Shown here: one piece after another, positions 36,349 through 47,352 of the stretch | How the letters are laid out: each line of letters starts with the position of its first letter | Position numbering within the stretch: the stretch's first letter is position 1 | Origin: Sutcliffiella horikoshii | Lineage (GTDB): Bacteria > Bacillota > Bacilli > Bacillales > Bacillaceae_I | DNA: 64,000 nucleotides | Assembly (NCBI RefSeq): GCF_019931755.1 | Contig: NZ_CP082918.1 | Span: 4,247,195 to 4,311,194 of the forward strand | Direction: 5' to 3' | The notes under the pieces: model-generated | Databases searched by the model: none | What the model was told of the DNA's origin: nothing | What the model saw: the letters and a program-made list of their open reading frames with translations, nothing else | Made by a program: the position numbers and the translations under genes

Positions 36349-37050
36349 TTATTCCTGCTCAGTTTGTCGCAGGTAATAGCCAACTCCTCTTCTTGTTACA
36401 ATCCATGTCGGGTGACTTGGGTTGTCTTCAATTTTCTCACGAAGGCGACGGACCGTTACGTCCACTGTTCGCACATCCCCATAATAATCATAGCCCCATA
36501 CCGTCTGCAGAAGGTGCTCTCGTGTCATTACCTGGCCGATATGCTTTGCAAGATAATGCAACAATTCAAATTCACGGTGAGTAAGTTCGATCATATCTCC
36601 CCTTTTGGTTACCATATAAGCATCAGGGTGGATCACAAGGGAACCTATCGTAATCTCAGAAGGTTCTTCCGTATCTGCCGCTTTCTGTTGGTGACGTCGC
36701 AAGTTAGCCTTTACCCTTGCAATCAATTCACGCGTGCTAAAAGGCTTGGTTACATAATCATCTGCTCCTAGTTCTAATCCAAGCACTTTATCTATCTCCG
36801 AATCCTTGGCAGTCAGCATGATGATCGGCATTTCATACTTCTTACGTACTTCCCTGCACACTTCCATGCCGTCTCGCTGAGGCAACATAATGTCTAAAAG
36901 AATTAGATCAGGGCGCACTTCCTCCACCTTATTGACCGCCTCTTCGCCGTCATAGGCACAATACACCTCGTACCCTTCTTTTTGGAGGTTGAATTTTAAT
37001 ATATCTGCAATTGGTTTTTCATCGTCTACTACAAGTATTTTCTTTTCCAT
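36349..37050 (-). CDS. walR: Essential response regulator WalR
   Basis: 233 residues: receiver domain with phospho-acceptor Asp53 (LILLDIMLP), acidic pair D9-D10 and Lys in TAKD, then an OmpR-type winged helix ([42 protein letters not shown]). It controls autolysin and wall-homeostasis genes. GGAGCG precedes ATG 37050. walK begins five bases after its stop. Confidence 0.97.
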   Translation of the reverse strand: MEKKILVVDDEKPIADILKFNLQKEGYEVYCAYDGEEAVNKVEEVRPDLILLDIMLPQRDGMEVCREVRKKYEMPIIMLTAKDSEIDKVLGLELGADDYVTKPFSTRELIARVKANLRRHQQKAADTEEPSEITIGSLVIHPDAYMVTKRGDMIELTHREFELLHYLAKHIGQVMTREHLLQTVWGYDYYGDVRTVDVTVRRLREKIEDNPSHPTWIVTRRGVGYYLRQTEQE

Positions 37051-37130
37051 ATGGTTTCGCTCCTTCTCAGCATCTATCTATTCTTATCTGTTAGTATGGC
37101 TCTTTTCCAAAGATTGTTGCCATTTTGCTA

Positions 37131-37152
37131 GAAAAAAACGGCTCCTAACCGT
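37131..37152 (-). terminator. Terminator-like hairpin in the walR leader
   Basis: ACGGTT-AGG-AGCCGT followed by seven T on the minus strand, about 80 bases before walR and past the M23 peptidase terminator. It could be an attenuator in the wal leader or a second terminator. Confidence 0.6.
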
Positions 37153-37245
37153 ATTTATAATCAAAACACTCTACTTCTTACTTTACCATGTAGAGCGGGG
37201 GAGCGCATCTATTAAGAGAAAGCTCATAAAAGTACTTCGAAACAT

Positions 37246-37282
37246 AAAAACCTCTAGCTCACTTTTCATTTGCTAGAGGTTT
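37246..37282 (-). terminator. Terminator of the M23 peptidase gene
   Basis: AAACCTCTAGC / GCTAGAGGTTT with a T tail on the minus strand, just after the stop codon. Confidence 0.85.
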
Positions 37283-37293
37283 CATGTATGTGT

Positions 37294-38790
37294 TTAGTTA
37301 TTTAGATACTGCATTGGATCTTTTAACTTGCCATCTTGGTACACTTCAAAGTGTAAATGAACGCCTGTAGATTGTCCTGTCGTACCCATGACACCGATCT
37401 TTCCGCCGCGAGAAACAGTTTGTCCTACTGAAACGCTAATAGAATCAAGGTGGGCATAAGTTGTTTTCATACCATTTTGGTGATTGATGACAACCTTGTT
37501 TCCATAACCGCCGTCCCAACCAGCAGATTCAACAACTCCATTGTCCGCTGCCTTAATCGTACGGTCGCTTGGACGGGCGATGTCGATACCTTTATGCATC
37601 TTACCCCAACGGTGACCCATTTTACTGGAAATATAACCGCCAACTGCAGGCCAAGCAAGGGATCCGCTTCCACGAGAAGGAATCACTTTCGTTCCTTTTA
37701 CTACGATATGTTTCACTGGCTCTTTCAACGTTTCTTCATGTGTTACTTCTGTTTTGATGGTCATGCCGTTTTCTTTCGTAGTGATAGTACGAACGTTTTT
37801 CTCTCCGTTTTCACCTTGTTGCTTTACTTTCGTTTCTCCCTTAGGAAGCTCTTTATCTTCCACTACTTCCTGCTCGTAAGGAACTTCTTCATTTTTAGAA
37901 ACTTCTTGCTTTACCACAATATTTAAGTAAGGTTTTTTCGCTGAAACATTTAACACCTTGCCAACCTTCAGTAAAGTATCCATCGCGATATCAGGATTCA
38001 TTTCCAAAAGTTCTTCTGAAGATAGATCATGTTTCTCCGCGATGTCTCCTAGGGAATCTCCCGCTTGTACTTCATACTTATCAGCTTGCTTTTTGCCTTT
38101 TTTAATCAATTCCACTGCTTCTTTTACAGAAACAACATTTTTAGGATCCACATTTTTATCACTGTATGAAACTTTTTCTTTAATAGTTAGGTCTAACACG
38201 CGAGACTCATTTTCTTTCAGCTCAGGAAGTTTGGACTCTTGGTTTTCTTGTCTTTCTTCTAAAGCTTTTAGGTCTTTTTCAGATACAAACTCTAACTTCA
38301 GCAGTTCCATAACTTTTTCCGCTTCTTCTTCATTTTTCAGGAGTGCCACTTCTTCTCCCTCAATGGTCAATACAGAAGCGCTGGCCTTCACTTCAACTTG
38401 CTCGATTACTGTGTCAATTGTCTCTTTATTCTCAGCAGAAGGTCTAAAAACTTTTTCAGGGACAACTGTTACTTGTTCTCCTACGGAAAGCTCTAGATCT
38501 TTATGATCTTTCTGAACAGACTCCACTTTAGCCTCTAACGCCTTGTCTAACTGTTCCTTATCATCAACTGCACCAACACGCTCACCATTCAAGTACACGT
38601 GATATACCGTTCCAAGTAGTGAATTTTCACTAGCATGAACAGCAACTGCGCCAAGTGTAATAGTAGAAGCCGCAATAGTGGTGACCATTACTCTTTTTGT
38701 AAAAGTAGAAAGGCGGTTTTTTTGAAATTTATGTTTACTATTTTGTTTTTCGGTGTAATTACTATATATACGCTTTAATCGGTTCATCAT
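37294..38790 (-). CDS. Secreted LysM-G5-M23 cell-wall endopeptidase
   Basis: 498 residues. A basic N-terminus and hydrophobic signal/anchor (about 25-50), a long helical charged region, a LysM domain (KYEVQAGDSLGDIAEKHDLSSEELLEMNPD), a G5 domain, and a C-terminal LytM/M23 peptidase. The zinc site is complete: HRWGKMHKGIDIA (His, Asp) and HLHFEV. It should cut peptidoglycan cross-bridges. Position beside walRK suggests WalR control. I start at ATG 38790 (GAAAG upstream, with an adjacent ATG at 38787); the upstream extension to 38880 is unlikely. Confidence 0.92.
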   Translation of the reverse strand: MMNRLKRIYSNYTEKQNSKHKFQKNRLSTFTKRVMVTTIAASTITLGAVAVHASENSLLGTVYHVYLNGERVGAVDDKEQLDKALEAKVESVQKDHKDLELSVGEQVTVVPEKVFRPSAENKETIDTVIEQVEVKASASVLTIEGEEVALLKNEEEAEKVMELLKLEFVSEKDLKALEERQENQESKLPELKENESRVLDLTIKEKVSYSDKNVDPKNVVSVKEAVELIKKGKKQADKYEVQAGDSLGDIAEKHDLSSEELLEMNPDIAMDTLLKVGKVLNVSAKKPYLNIVVKQEVSKNEEVPYEQEVVEDKELPKGETKVKQQGENGEKNVRTITTKENGMTIKTEVTHEETLKEPVKHIVVKGTKVIPSRGSGSLAWPAVGGYISSKMGHRWGKMHKGIDIARPSDRTIKAADNGVVESAGWDGGYGNKVVINHQNGMKTTYAHLDSISVSVGQTVSRGGKIGVMGTTGQSTGVHLHFEVYQDGKLKDPMQYLNN

Positions 38791-38945
38791 GGTCTTTCTT
38801 TCCCCCTGATTTCTTCCCGTTCTATAAACAGTTTTATTTAGGTAATCTAGATTCCTCGTCTTAGGACTAATGATACCCATTTAAATTTTTCGACTATTTT
38901 ACCATACCATAGGTTTATAAACAAATAGAATACTAGAACAAAAGA

Positions 38946-38962
38946 TGTAATATAACTGTATT
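38946..38962 (+). promoter_or_regulatory. Possible WalR box
   Basis: TGTAAT-N5-TGTATT, a direct repeat one base from the WalR consensus (TGTWAH-N5-TGTWAH), about 155 bases upstream of the M23 peptidase start. Orientation is opposite to the gene. Weak evidence. Confidence 0.3.
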
Positions 38963-39180
38963 ATTGTTGTCATATTTAGGCGATTTATAGGGGTTTTTCC
39001 TTATTTAGGTATAAAACATGGGTAATTTTACATAGTTTTGACGTATTGAGTAGAATTGGAGGATATATTACCCTGTTTTGTTACAGGTGGGTAACAAATG
39101 GCGGTTGGGTTTGTGGTTGTGGAGCGTGTTTAGCGGCCTTTTGAGGGCGTTTTTTGTTGTTTGGGGGGTTTTTAGTTTTC

Positions 39181-39487
39181 CTATTAGACATTTGATTGGT
39201 TTTTGCTATCGCTTCGGGCGTATAGAACGCTTCTATTTGACATTTGGTGCGGTTTTGCTATCGCTTCGGGCGTATAGAATGCTTCTATTTGACATTTGGT
39301 GCGGTTTTGCTATCGCTTCGGGCGTTTAGAATGCTTCTATTAGACATTTGGTGCGGTTTTGCTATCGCTTCGGGCGTATAGAACGCTTCTATTTGACATT
39401 TGGTGCAGTTTTGCTACCGCTTCGGGCGTATAGAACGCTTCTATTTGACCGTTCTGTTTGTTTGAACGGAGCTTCGGGCGTATAGAA
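39181..39487. repeat. 52-bp tandem repeat array 2
   Basis: Full units begin at 39216, 39268, 39320, 39372 and 39424, with fragments before and after (39181, 39476). The core GGGCGTATAGAACGCTTCTATTT carries ATAGAA/TTCTAT. The last unit contains CCGTTC-N9-GAACGG and is closely related to the units of array 1 at 4046-4577. The array lies between the tRNA terminator and the M23 peptidase promoter. 38881-39180 otherwise shows only promoter-like, G-rich sequence. Confidence 0.93.
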
Positions 39488-39529
39488 ACTGAATAAAGTA
39501 AAAAAAACCAGCAAATTATTAAATACAAC

Positions 39530-39571
39530 AAAAAAGCAGCACGTCCACTAAAAAATGAACGTGCTGCTTTG
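39530..39571 (-). terminator. Terminator of the tRNA cluster
   Basis: AAAGCAGCACGT / ACGTGCTGCTTT, twelve perfect pairs, with a T run on the minus strand, directly after tRNA-Phe. Confidence 0.9.
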
Positions 39572-39574
39572 AGA

Positions 39575-39647
39575 TGGCTCGGGACGGAATCGAACCGCCG
39601 ACACATGGATTTTCAGTCCATTGCTCTACCAACTGAGCTACCGAGCC
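39575..39647 (-). tRNA. tRNA-Phe (GAA)
   Basis: A 73-nt cloverleaf on the minus strand starting GGCTCGGTAGCTCAG, anticodon GAA in ACTGAAAATCC, T arm GGTTCGATTCC, acceptor closing CCGAGCC. The CCA end is not encoded. Confidence 0.97.
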
Positions 39648-39678
39648 TAACACTCTAAAAGAGTTATAAATATGTAAA

Positions 39679-39754
39679 TGGCGGTCCCGACCGGGATCGA
39701 ACCGGCGATCTCCTGCGTGACAGGCAGGCATGTTAACCGCTACACCACGGGACC
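39679..39754 (-). tRNA. tRNA-Asp (GTC)
   Basis: Starts GGTCCCGTGGTGTAGCGG, anticodon GTC in CCTGTCACG, T arm GGTTCGATCCC, acceptor CGGGACC, discriminator G and encoded CCA. Confidence 0.97.
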
Positions 39755-39770
39755 TAAGTTAAAAGAAAAA

Positions 39771-39845
39771 TGGTGACCCATACGGGATTCGAACCCGTGT
39801 TACCGCCGTGAAAGGGCGGTGTCTTAACCGCTTGACCAATGGGCC
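39771..39845 (-). tRNA. tRNA-Glu (TTC)
   Basis: Starts GGCCCATTGGTCAAGCGG, anticodon TTC in CCTTTCACG, T arm GGTTCGAATCC, encoded CCA. Confidence 0.97.
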
Positions 39846-39863
39846 TTACTTTTTAAAAGAAAA

Positions 39864-39939
39864 TGGTGTGCCATGAAGGACTCGAACCTTCGACCCTCTG
39901 ATTAAAAGTCAGATGCTCTACCGACTGAGCTAATGGCAC
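39864..39939 (-). tRNA. tRNA-Lys (TTT)
   Basis: Starts GTGCCATTAGCTCAGTCGG, anticodon TTT in ACTTTTAATC, T arm GGTTCGAGTCC, encoded CCA. It is the first gene of the four-tRNA transcript. Confidence 0.97.
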
Positions 39940-40108
39940 CTAAGAACAACTTCGCCTTATGTAACTTTGAATCTCTTTTGACGACGTTTTTAATAATATC
40001 ATACTATCAACAAATCTTGCAATAACTTTTTTAAAAAAATATTAACTTCTATAAAACTTACTAAAACCCGTCCAGTAAAAAAGAAAAAAGGGGATCTACT
40101 GAGTGTAA

Positions 40109-40264
40109 TGAAGACACTTTGAAGCAGAAAATCACCTTGAAAGTGTCTTCATCTGAAGCATGATGACACTTTGGTGAGAATTTTTTTGTCACAAGTGTCT
40201 TCATACTCTCCATGAAGACACTTTGGCAATAATTTCTCCTATAAAAGTGTCTTCATAAAGCAAT
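40109..40264. repeat. 52-bp tandem repeat array 3 (three hairpin units)
   Basis: Units start at 40109, 40161 and 40213, again 52 bp apart, but with a different sequence from arrays 1 and 2. Each forms a hairpin: ATGAAGACACTTT - about 18 nt - AAAGTGTCTTCAT (13 perfect pairs in units 1 and 3; one mismatch in the outer stem of unit 2). It lies between the tRNA-Lys 5' side and the purA terminator. 39940-40108 holds the tRNA promoter region and nothing else evident. Confidence 0.92.
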
Positions 40265-40321
40265 CTCCATGGGGCACGGCAATCAAAAGCTCAACATGCA
40301 CCTTCCACCACCAAACCAAAT

Positions 40322-40359
40322 AAAAAGCCCCTTCATCCTAACCAAGGAGAAGAGGCTAT
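40322..40359 (-). terminator. Terminator of purA
   Basis: AGCCTCTTC / GAAGGGGCT with a minus-strand TTTTTATTT tail. Confidence 0.75.
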
Positions 40360-40376
40360 CCTAACACTTTTATATA

Positions 40377-41750
<1,374 letters not shown>

Positions 41751-41756
41751 TCAACC

Positions 41757-41803
41757 AAAACACGAACGTTACATAATTTTAATATTGAATTTGTTCGTAA
41801 ATA
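41757..41803 (-). promoter_or_regulatory. Possible PurR operator (PurBox pair) of purA
   Basis: Two inverted CGAAC cores: ACACGAACGTT at about 41760 and TTTGTTCGTAAAT (reverse complement ATTTACGAACAAA) at 41790-41802. The second matches the PurBox closely. The spacing between cores is about three bases longer than I remember for B. subtilis. Confidence 0.45.
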
Positions 41804-41838
41804 AGACAGATTACTTAAAATTATGGTCCAGAAAGTTT

Positions 41839-41870
41839 AAAAAGGCACCTACATAACGTAGATGCCTTTT
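41839..41870 (-). terminator. Terminator after dnaC
   Basis: GGCATCTAC / GTAGGTGCC with TTTTT on the minus strand, immediately past the dnaC stop. Confidence 0.85.
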
Positions 41871-41871
41871 A

Positions 41872-43239
41872 TTATGCCCCTGGAGGGACGGATTCATCAT
41901 CAAATCGCCGCTCCAAATTAACAAATTTATTATATTCTTTTACGAAAGCCAAGGAAACCGTACCAACAGGACCGTTACGCTGTTTCGCCAGGATGATCTC
42001 AATGATGTTCTTGTTTTCACTTTCTTTGTCGTAATAGTCATCACGATATAAGAAACCAACAATATCGGCATCCTGCTCGATACTTCCGGATTCACGGATA
42101 TCAGACATCATGGGACGCTTGTCTTGACGTTGCTCCACTCCACGGGACAGCTGAGACAAGGCGATAACGGGGACTTCCAGTTCCCTTGCCAACGCTTTTA
42201 GGGAACGGGAAATCTCGGAAACTTCCTGCTGACGGTTCTCTCCGCCGCCGCGTCCACTACCTTGAATTAATTGCAGGTAGTCAATCAGAATCATTCCAAG
42301 GCCGCTCTCCTGTCTTAGACGACGGCATTTAGAACGGATCTCGCTGACTCGGATACCCGGCGTATCATCAATGTAGATACCCGCATTGGACAAGCTACCC
42401 ATTGCCATCGTCAGCTTGCTCCAATCATCAGCGGTCAATTGGCCTGTTCTAAGGTTTTGTGCATTGATGTTTCCTTCTGCACAAAGCATCCTCATAACCA
42501 GCTGCTCAGCGCCCATCTCCAGACTGAAGATCGCGACATTTTCACGAGCCTTTGTTGCGACGTTTTGTGCGATGTTCAAGGCGAATGCCGTTTTACCAAC
42601 AGAAGGACGCGCAGCGATGATAATCAAATCATTTCGTTGGAAACCTGCGGTCATTTTGTCCAATTCGGTAAAGCCTGTCTCTATCCCCGTCACTTCCCCT
42701 TTACGGTTATGAAGGGTTTCGATGTTATCATAGGTTTTAACCAGCACGTCCTTGATGTTTTGGAACACACCGGAGTTTTTCCGTTGTGAAACTTCCAGGA
42801 TTTGCTTTTCCGCTTCATTCAATAATCCTGCTACTTCATCTTCCCTGCTGTAGCCTTCTTGGGCGATGTTGGTTGCGGTACGAATCAGGCGGCGAAGAAT
42901 AGACTTTTCTTCTACAATCTTTGCGTAATACTCTATATTAGCTGCAGTTGGCACTGAACCTGCTATATCACTTAGGTACGATACCCCTCCAACTTCTTCT
43001 AAAAGCTTCAAGTTTGCAAGCTCGGATGTGACTGTGACCAGATCGACCGGTTCGCCCCGGTCGGAAAGATTCAGCATGCAGTCATATATCTTTTGATGGG
43101 CAGCGCGGTAAAAGTCATCTGGCATGACAAGCTCAGATGCCAATGTCAGTGCAGACGGTTCTAAGAAAATAGCCCCGATGACCGCCTGTTCCGCTTCAAT
43201 ATTTTGCGGTGGTATTCTATCTTCAAAAATATCACTCAT
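41872..43239 (-). CDS. dnaC: Replicative DNA helicase (DnaB-type; DnaC in Bacillus)
   Basis: 455 residues. The N-terminal DnaB domain (PPQNIEAEQAVIGAIFLEPSA) is followed by a linker and a RecA-like motor: Walker A ARPSVGKTAFALN, MGAEQLVMRML, Walker B GMILIDYLQLIQG, and LSQLSRGVEQRQDKRPMMSDIRESGSIEQDAD. It unwinds DNA at the fork as a hexamer. GGAGG precedes ATG 43239. Its paralogue-free position beside purA and rplI is as in B. subtilis. Confidence 0.98.
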   Translation of the reverse strand: MSDIFEDRIPPQNIEAEQAVIGAIFLEPSALTLASELVMPDDFYRAAHQKIYDCMLNLSDRGEPVDLVTVTSELANLKLLEEVGGVSYLSDIAGSVPTAANIEYYAKIVEEKSILRRLIRTATNIAQEGYSREDEVAGLLNEAEKQILEVSQRKNSGVFQNIKDVLVKTYDNIETLHNRKGEVTGIETGFTELDKMTAGFQRNDLIIIAARPSVGKTAFALNIAQNVATKARENVAIFSLEMGAEQLVMRMLCAEGNINAQNLRTGQLTADDWSKLTMAMGSLSNAGIYIDDTPGIRVSEIRSKCRRLRQESGLGMILIDYLQLIQGSGRGGGENRQQEVSEISRSLKALARELEVPVIALSQLSRGVEQRQDKRPMMSDIRESGSIEQDADIVGFLYRDDYYDKESENKNIIEIILAKQRNGPVGTVSLAFVKEYNKFVNLERRFDDESVPPGA

Positions 43240-43395
43240 CCCTGTTCCTCCTCCCAGAAAGCGAATCCTCTAAAAAACAACTTTCGTAAAATGGATTGCT
43301 CTTACGTATTTTTGTAACAACTGTATTAATTGTTGCTGTCGTGCTCTTTTCTTGTTAATCAGTATAAAGGCCGTGCTAATATCTAGACTAGAAAG

Positions 43396-43428
43396 ACGGT
43401 AAAAAGTCCAAATGCCGACTTTTTACTG
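43396..43428. other. Perfect hairpin upstream of dnaC
   Basis: GTAAAAAGTC - 8 nt - GACTTTTTAC, ten perfect pairs, between the rplI terminator and dnaC. It could be an extra terminator or part of the dnaC leader. Confidence 0.55.
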
Positions 43429-43461
43429 GTTTTTATACAATCTATTAGAAAAGAGCTCTCA

Positions 43462-43490
43462 TAAAGAAAACTCGGCGAGATTGCCGAGCA
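43462..43490 (-). terminator. Terminator of the gdpP-rplI unit
   Basis: CTCGGC / GCCGAG hairpin with a TTTTCTTT tail on the minus strand, just past the rplI stop. Confidence 0.75.
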
Positions 43491-43496
43491 CGTTTG

Positions 43497-43946
43497 TTAC
43501 TTTTGTTCTGTTACGTGAACCTTCAAGGTTGCTGTAACATCTGTATGCAGCTTTACAGGTACATTTGTATAGCCTAATGCGCGGATGGCATCATTTAGCT
43601 CCATTTTGCGCTTATCGATCTTTATTTTATGCTCCTTTTGAAGCTCTTCTGCGATTTGTTTTGTTGTGATGCTACCGAATAAACGGCCGCCTTCACCTGA
43701 TTTAGTTTGGAATTCAAGCGTAAGCTTTTCCAACGTCTCTTTTAGTTTCTTTGCGTTTTCTAGCTCTTGTTCCGCTTCTTTGGCTTCTTTGTTCTTTTGA
43801 GCTTCCAATGATTTAAGGTTACCATTTGAAGCCTCCATAGCCAACCCTTGTTTTAGTAGAAAATTATGGGCATAACCATCTGCCACGTTTTTCACTTCGC
43901 CTTTTTTTCCTTTACCTTTTACATCTTTTAAAAATATTACCCTCAT
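43497..43946 (-). CDS. rplI: 50S ribosomal protein L9
   Basis: 149 residues. [35 protein letters not shown] is the L9 N-terminal domain; the long central helix and C-terminal domain ([20 protein letters not shown]) follow. The ATG overlaps the gdpP stop (ATGA), with GGAGG inside the gdpP end. Confidence 0.98.
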   Translation of the reverse strand: MRVIFLKDVKGKGKKGEVKNVADGYAHNFLLKQGLAMEASNGNLKSLEAQKNKEAKEAEQELENAKKLKETLEKLTLEFQTKSGEGGRLFGSITTKQIAEELQKEHKIKIDKRKMELNDAIRALGYTNVPVKLHTDVTATLKVHVTEQK

Positions 43947-45913
43947 TCCTTGGAACCTCCTTCTAAGTATTCTGTTATTGCTTGTTTCAATTGTTCTTCT
44001 GCTTCATCAATGGTCGTATTCATCTGTGTGGCTGCATTTGTCAGGTGACCGCCGCCGCCTAGATTCTCCATGACCACCTGTACGTTGACATCCCCAAGTG
44101 ACCTCGCACTGATGCTTACCTGCTCGCCGTTTCGATGGGCGATGACAAAAGAAGTATTGATGTCGCTCATCGCAAGCAGCGTGTCTGCAGCCTGTGCGAT
44201 CATCACCTGATCAAAGGATTCTTCAGGAACTCCTTTGGCAATAACAATGCCTTCTTGGAACAAATAGGCACTTTCTATCAATTTGGCGCGTTTCACAAAG
44301 CGGTCTAGATTTTCTTTTAATAGCTTTTGCACAAGAATGGTATCGGCCCCTTGTGAACGCAGATAGGATGCCGCATCAAATGTACGGGAACCGGTACGGA
44401 CCGTGAAGCTTTTCGTATCTACTATTATACCAGCTAACAGGGCGGTCGCTTCAAGCATTGTGATTTTGATGCGTTTTGGCTGGTATTGCAGGAGCTCTGT
44501 AACAAGTTCCGCAGTGGAGGAAGCATAAGGCTCCATATAAACAAGCAACGGATCCTCGATAAAGTCCTCTCCACGTCTGTGGTGATCGATTACGACCACA
44601 TTATCGATTTTACTTAACAGCTTTTCCTCAATGACGAGGGAAGGCTTATGTGTATCGACCACAACCAGCAACGTATCGCCTGTCGCTATCTCAAAGGCAT
44701 CTTCCGGTGAGATGAACTTTTCCCAAAGCTCACTATGACCTTTCAGTTCTTCCAACAGGCGGTGAATGCCGGCATCAATTTCTTGGTTATTTAAAACGAT
44801 ATACGCATCCTTATGATTGAGCTCCGCTACTTTGGCAATCCCGATAGCCGCTCCAAGTGCGTCCATGTCCGGGTAGCGATGCCCCATGATGATCACTTTG
44901 TCACTTTCGTGAATCAGTTCCTTCAATGCATGGGAAATGACGCGTGCACGTACACGTGTCCGTTTCTCCATCGGATTTGTTTTGCCTCCATAAAAGCGAA
45001 CCTTTCCATTGGTCTGCTTGATGGCTACCTGGTCGCCTCCACGTCCCAATGCAAGGTCCAGACTTGATTGGGCAAGGTGTCCCAGCTCAGGAAGAGAAGG
45101 GACTCCTGTACCAATGCCAACGCTTAATGTAAGTGGCATGCTTTGCTTGGATGTCTGTTCACGAACCTCGTCCAAAATGGAAAACTTATTCTTTTCCAAT
45201 TGCACAAGGATATGTTCGTTTAATACAACAATAAACCGTTCCATGGACGTTCTTTTCAAAAATACACCGTTTTCCATGGACCATTTATTAATAATGGAGG
45301 TCACCTGGCTATTGATCGCGCTTTTCGTTTGATCATCCATCCCCTGTGTCACTTCATCATAATTGTCTAAGAAAATGATACCAAGTACCGTGCGCTCGTC
45401 TTCATATAATTTCTCAATATGCGTCTGTTCGGTAATGTCAAAAAAGTAGATAAGCCGCTCTGCTTTTTTGATTACCACTTTATATTTCCTGTCGTGCAGG
45501 GGAATCGTTTCTGTTTCGAGATCCTGCTTTAATAGAGGAATCAAGTTTTCTCCTACGTCATATAACGATCTGCCTACAAGTGTTTCTTCATGAAAACAGG
45601 AAGCGAGAAAAGGATTCGTCCATTCGATTTGATAATCGTCGTTATAAAGCATGATACCTATAGGCATTTCCATTAGCGCTTCTTCCCCAACCTTTTTTAA
45701 CCGGTAGGAAAGCGTGGAAATGTACGTTTCCATTTCTTTTTTAGCCTTTTGTTCCACTTTGATGTAAAGATATACAACCAAGCCCAGGAGCAGAAAGCTG
45801 ACAATCCCTATTTGCCATTGGAAAAACACAATTATCCCAAGTTGAATCAGAGCGATGACAAACAATAAATAGACGGGATAACGCAGATTCAGTTTTTCGA
45901 AATAATTAGGCAT
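43943..45913 (-). CDS. gdpP: c-di-AMP phosphodiesterase GdpP
   Basis: 656 residues: two N-terminal helices, a heme-binding-type PAS domain, a degenerate GGDEF domain, and DHH/DHHA1 catalytic domains. The DHH motif [28 protein letters not shown] and the C-terminal [12 protein letters not shown] are present. It hydrolyses c-di-AMP and so affects K+ and wall homeostasis. It is coupled to rplI. Confidence 0.96.
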   Translation of the reverse strand: MPNYFEKLNLRYPVYLLFVIALIQLGIIVFFQWQIGIVSFLLLGLVVYLYIKVEQKAKKEMETYISTLSYRLKKVGEEALMEMPIGIMLYNDDYQIEWTNPFLASCFHEETLVGRSLYDVGENLIPLLKQDLETETIPLHDRKYKVVIKKAERLIYFFDITEQTHIEKLYEDERTVLGIIFLDNYDEVTQGMDDQTKSAINSQVTSIINKWSMENGVFLKRTSMERFIVVLNEHILVQLEKNKFSILDEVREQTSKQSMPLTLSVGIGTGVPSLPELGHLAQSSLDLALGRGGDQVAIKQTNGKVRFYGGKTNPMEKRTRVRARVISHALKELIHESDKVIIMGHRYPDMDALGAAIGIAKVAELNHKDAYIVLNNQEIDAGIHRLLEELKGHSELWEKFISPEDAFEIATGDTLLVVVDTHKPSLVIEEKLLSKIDNVVVIDHHRRGEDFIEDPLLVYMEPYASSTAELVTELLQYQPKRIKITMLEATALLAGIIVDTKSFTVRTGSRTFDAASYLRSQGADTILVQKLLKENLDRFVKRAKLIESAYLFQEGIVIAKGVPEESFDQVMIAQAADTLLAMSDINTSFVIAHRNGEQVSISARSLGDVNVQVVMENLGGGGHLTNAATQMNTTIDEAEEQLKQAITEYLEGGSKE

Positions 45914-45946
45914 GTATGTTCAGCTCCTAATTAATAGTTTAGCTCA

Positions 45947-46894
45947 TTATTTTCCTTGATTCTTTCCCTGTATTCTCTCTCTAAGTTGAAAACCGATATC
46001 TATTATTCCTATCATTCTTATTATATAGACCAAAGGAGTGATTAGGAAGGATAAAATGACCAGCGTAATCGGTATAGCTTTGGAGATCCTTTTTATATGA
46101 CAGAAGTAGAAAATAAATGAGAATCCTTGCATCGTCATTAATAGCATTAAAATGAAGGAAAGGTTAAGGACTACCATAAATAAAGTTGTCCCTTCTTCTG
46201 GTGCCATAAGCGATAATATGAGGACAATCAAGTAATACCACAACAAGCTTTTCGGAAGCATTAATTCCCGGAATGGAGGAAAAGGACTGACCTTCATTTT
46301 CAACCTTTTTATAATAAAAAAAGTGATGAGCTGCGAGAAATAGGCATGTACAAAAGAGGTTAATACCAGCATGGTCGGTAATAGATAACTTGTATAGCCG
46401 AGGGACTCCTCTAATATTGCCACCGCTTCTTTTGCATTTTCTTGACCGAGGGAAGTAGCTATTGCTTCTGATGCCTGTACGGACTCCCTGATCATCTCTT
46501 GCATGACTTCTATAAAATCAATATTAAAAAGGACGATTGCCACCACATACGCCAGGATATAGTTGAGCAAGAACACCCCTGTAGCAGCGCCTAAAATGGC
46601 ATAGCGGCTAGCATTCTTCTGGATCAGATGCCCCATGACCACCCCGGCAGTACTGGCTGGTATGCTCAGGGCAAGAGCAACCGGTGACCCGATTAGAACA
46701 CTAAGCACCCCGGCAACCACAATTAGCCAAATCCCTGATTTCCACCCGTTTCTTGCTGTATAGACGACAAATGGGACAACGAGGGCGAGAAAGGTGATGA
46801 GCCCTATAAAAGGAATGAAGAGTGTCATGAGAAGGAGCAGGATATAGATACCGAGCAATGCTGCACCTTCTGTGATATGTTTTGTTTCCTTCAT
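45947..46894 (-). CDS. YybS family (DUF2232) membrane protein
   Basis: 315 residues with about eight helices, and the YybS context directly upstream of gdpP as in B. subtilis. DUF2232 proteins resemble ECF-type S components in shape; no function is proven. ATG 46894 follows GGAGG by nine bases; the longer frame to 47014 crosses the upstream gap without a ribosome site. Confidence 0.9.
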   Translation of the reverse strand: MKETKHITEGAALLGIYILLLLMTLFIPFIGLITFLALVVPFVVYTARNGWKSGIWLIVVAGVLSVLIGSPVALALSIPASTAGVVMGHLIQKNASRYAILGAATGVFLLNYILAYVVAIVLFNIDFIEVMQEMIRESVQASEAIATSLGQENAKEAVAILEESLGYTSYLLPTMLVLTSFVHAYFSQLITFFIIKRLKMKVSPFPPFRELMLPKSLLWYYLIVLILSLMAPEEGTTLFMVVLNLSFILMLLMTMQGFSFIFYFCHIKRISKAIPITLVILSFLITPLVYIIRMIGIIDIGFQLRERIQGKNQGK

Positions 46895-46983
46895 AAGTAT
46901 AAACCTCCAAGAACGCTTAGTTACACAATATGTATAGTTTATCCTTAAGATTCTATTACAATCAAATGTTATGTAGAGACTAG

Positions 46984-47027
46984 CAAAAAGGAAGGCAGCA
47001 AGATATTCTCTCACTGCCTTCCTTTTT
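46984..47027 (-). terminator. Terminator of the rpsF-ssb-rpsR operon
   Basis: AAAAAGGAAGGCAG / CTGCCTTCCTTTTT, a 14-bp stem with T tails on both strands. Confidence 0.9.
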
Positions 47028-47042
47028 ACTTATTCGGCTGTA

Positions 47043-47315
<273 letters not shown>

Positions 47316-47352
47316 TTATACAGCCATTTTTATAAAACGATTCCTTCTAGAA

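Noticed and set aside
37450..37926. 158-codon plus-strand open frame inside the M23 peptidase gene
   Set aside because: Antisense of well-conserved LysM/G5/M23 domains; no family features or ribosome site.
39078..39329. Small open frame over array 2
   Set aside because: Repeat-derived, with no ribosome site; same reason as array 1.
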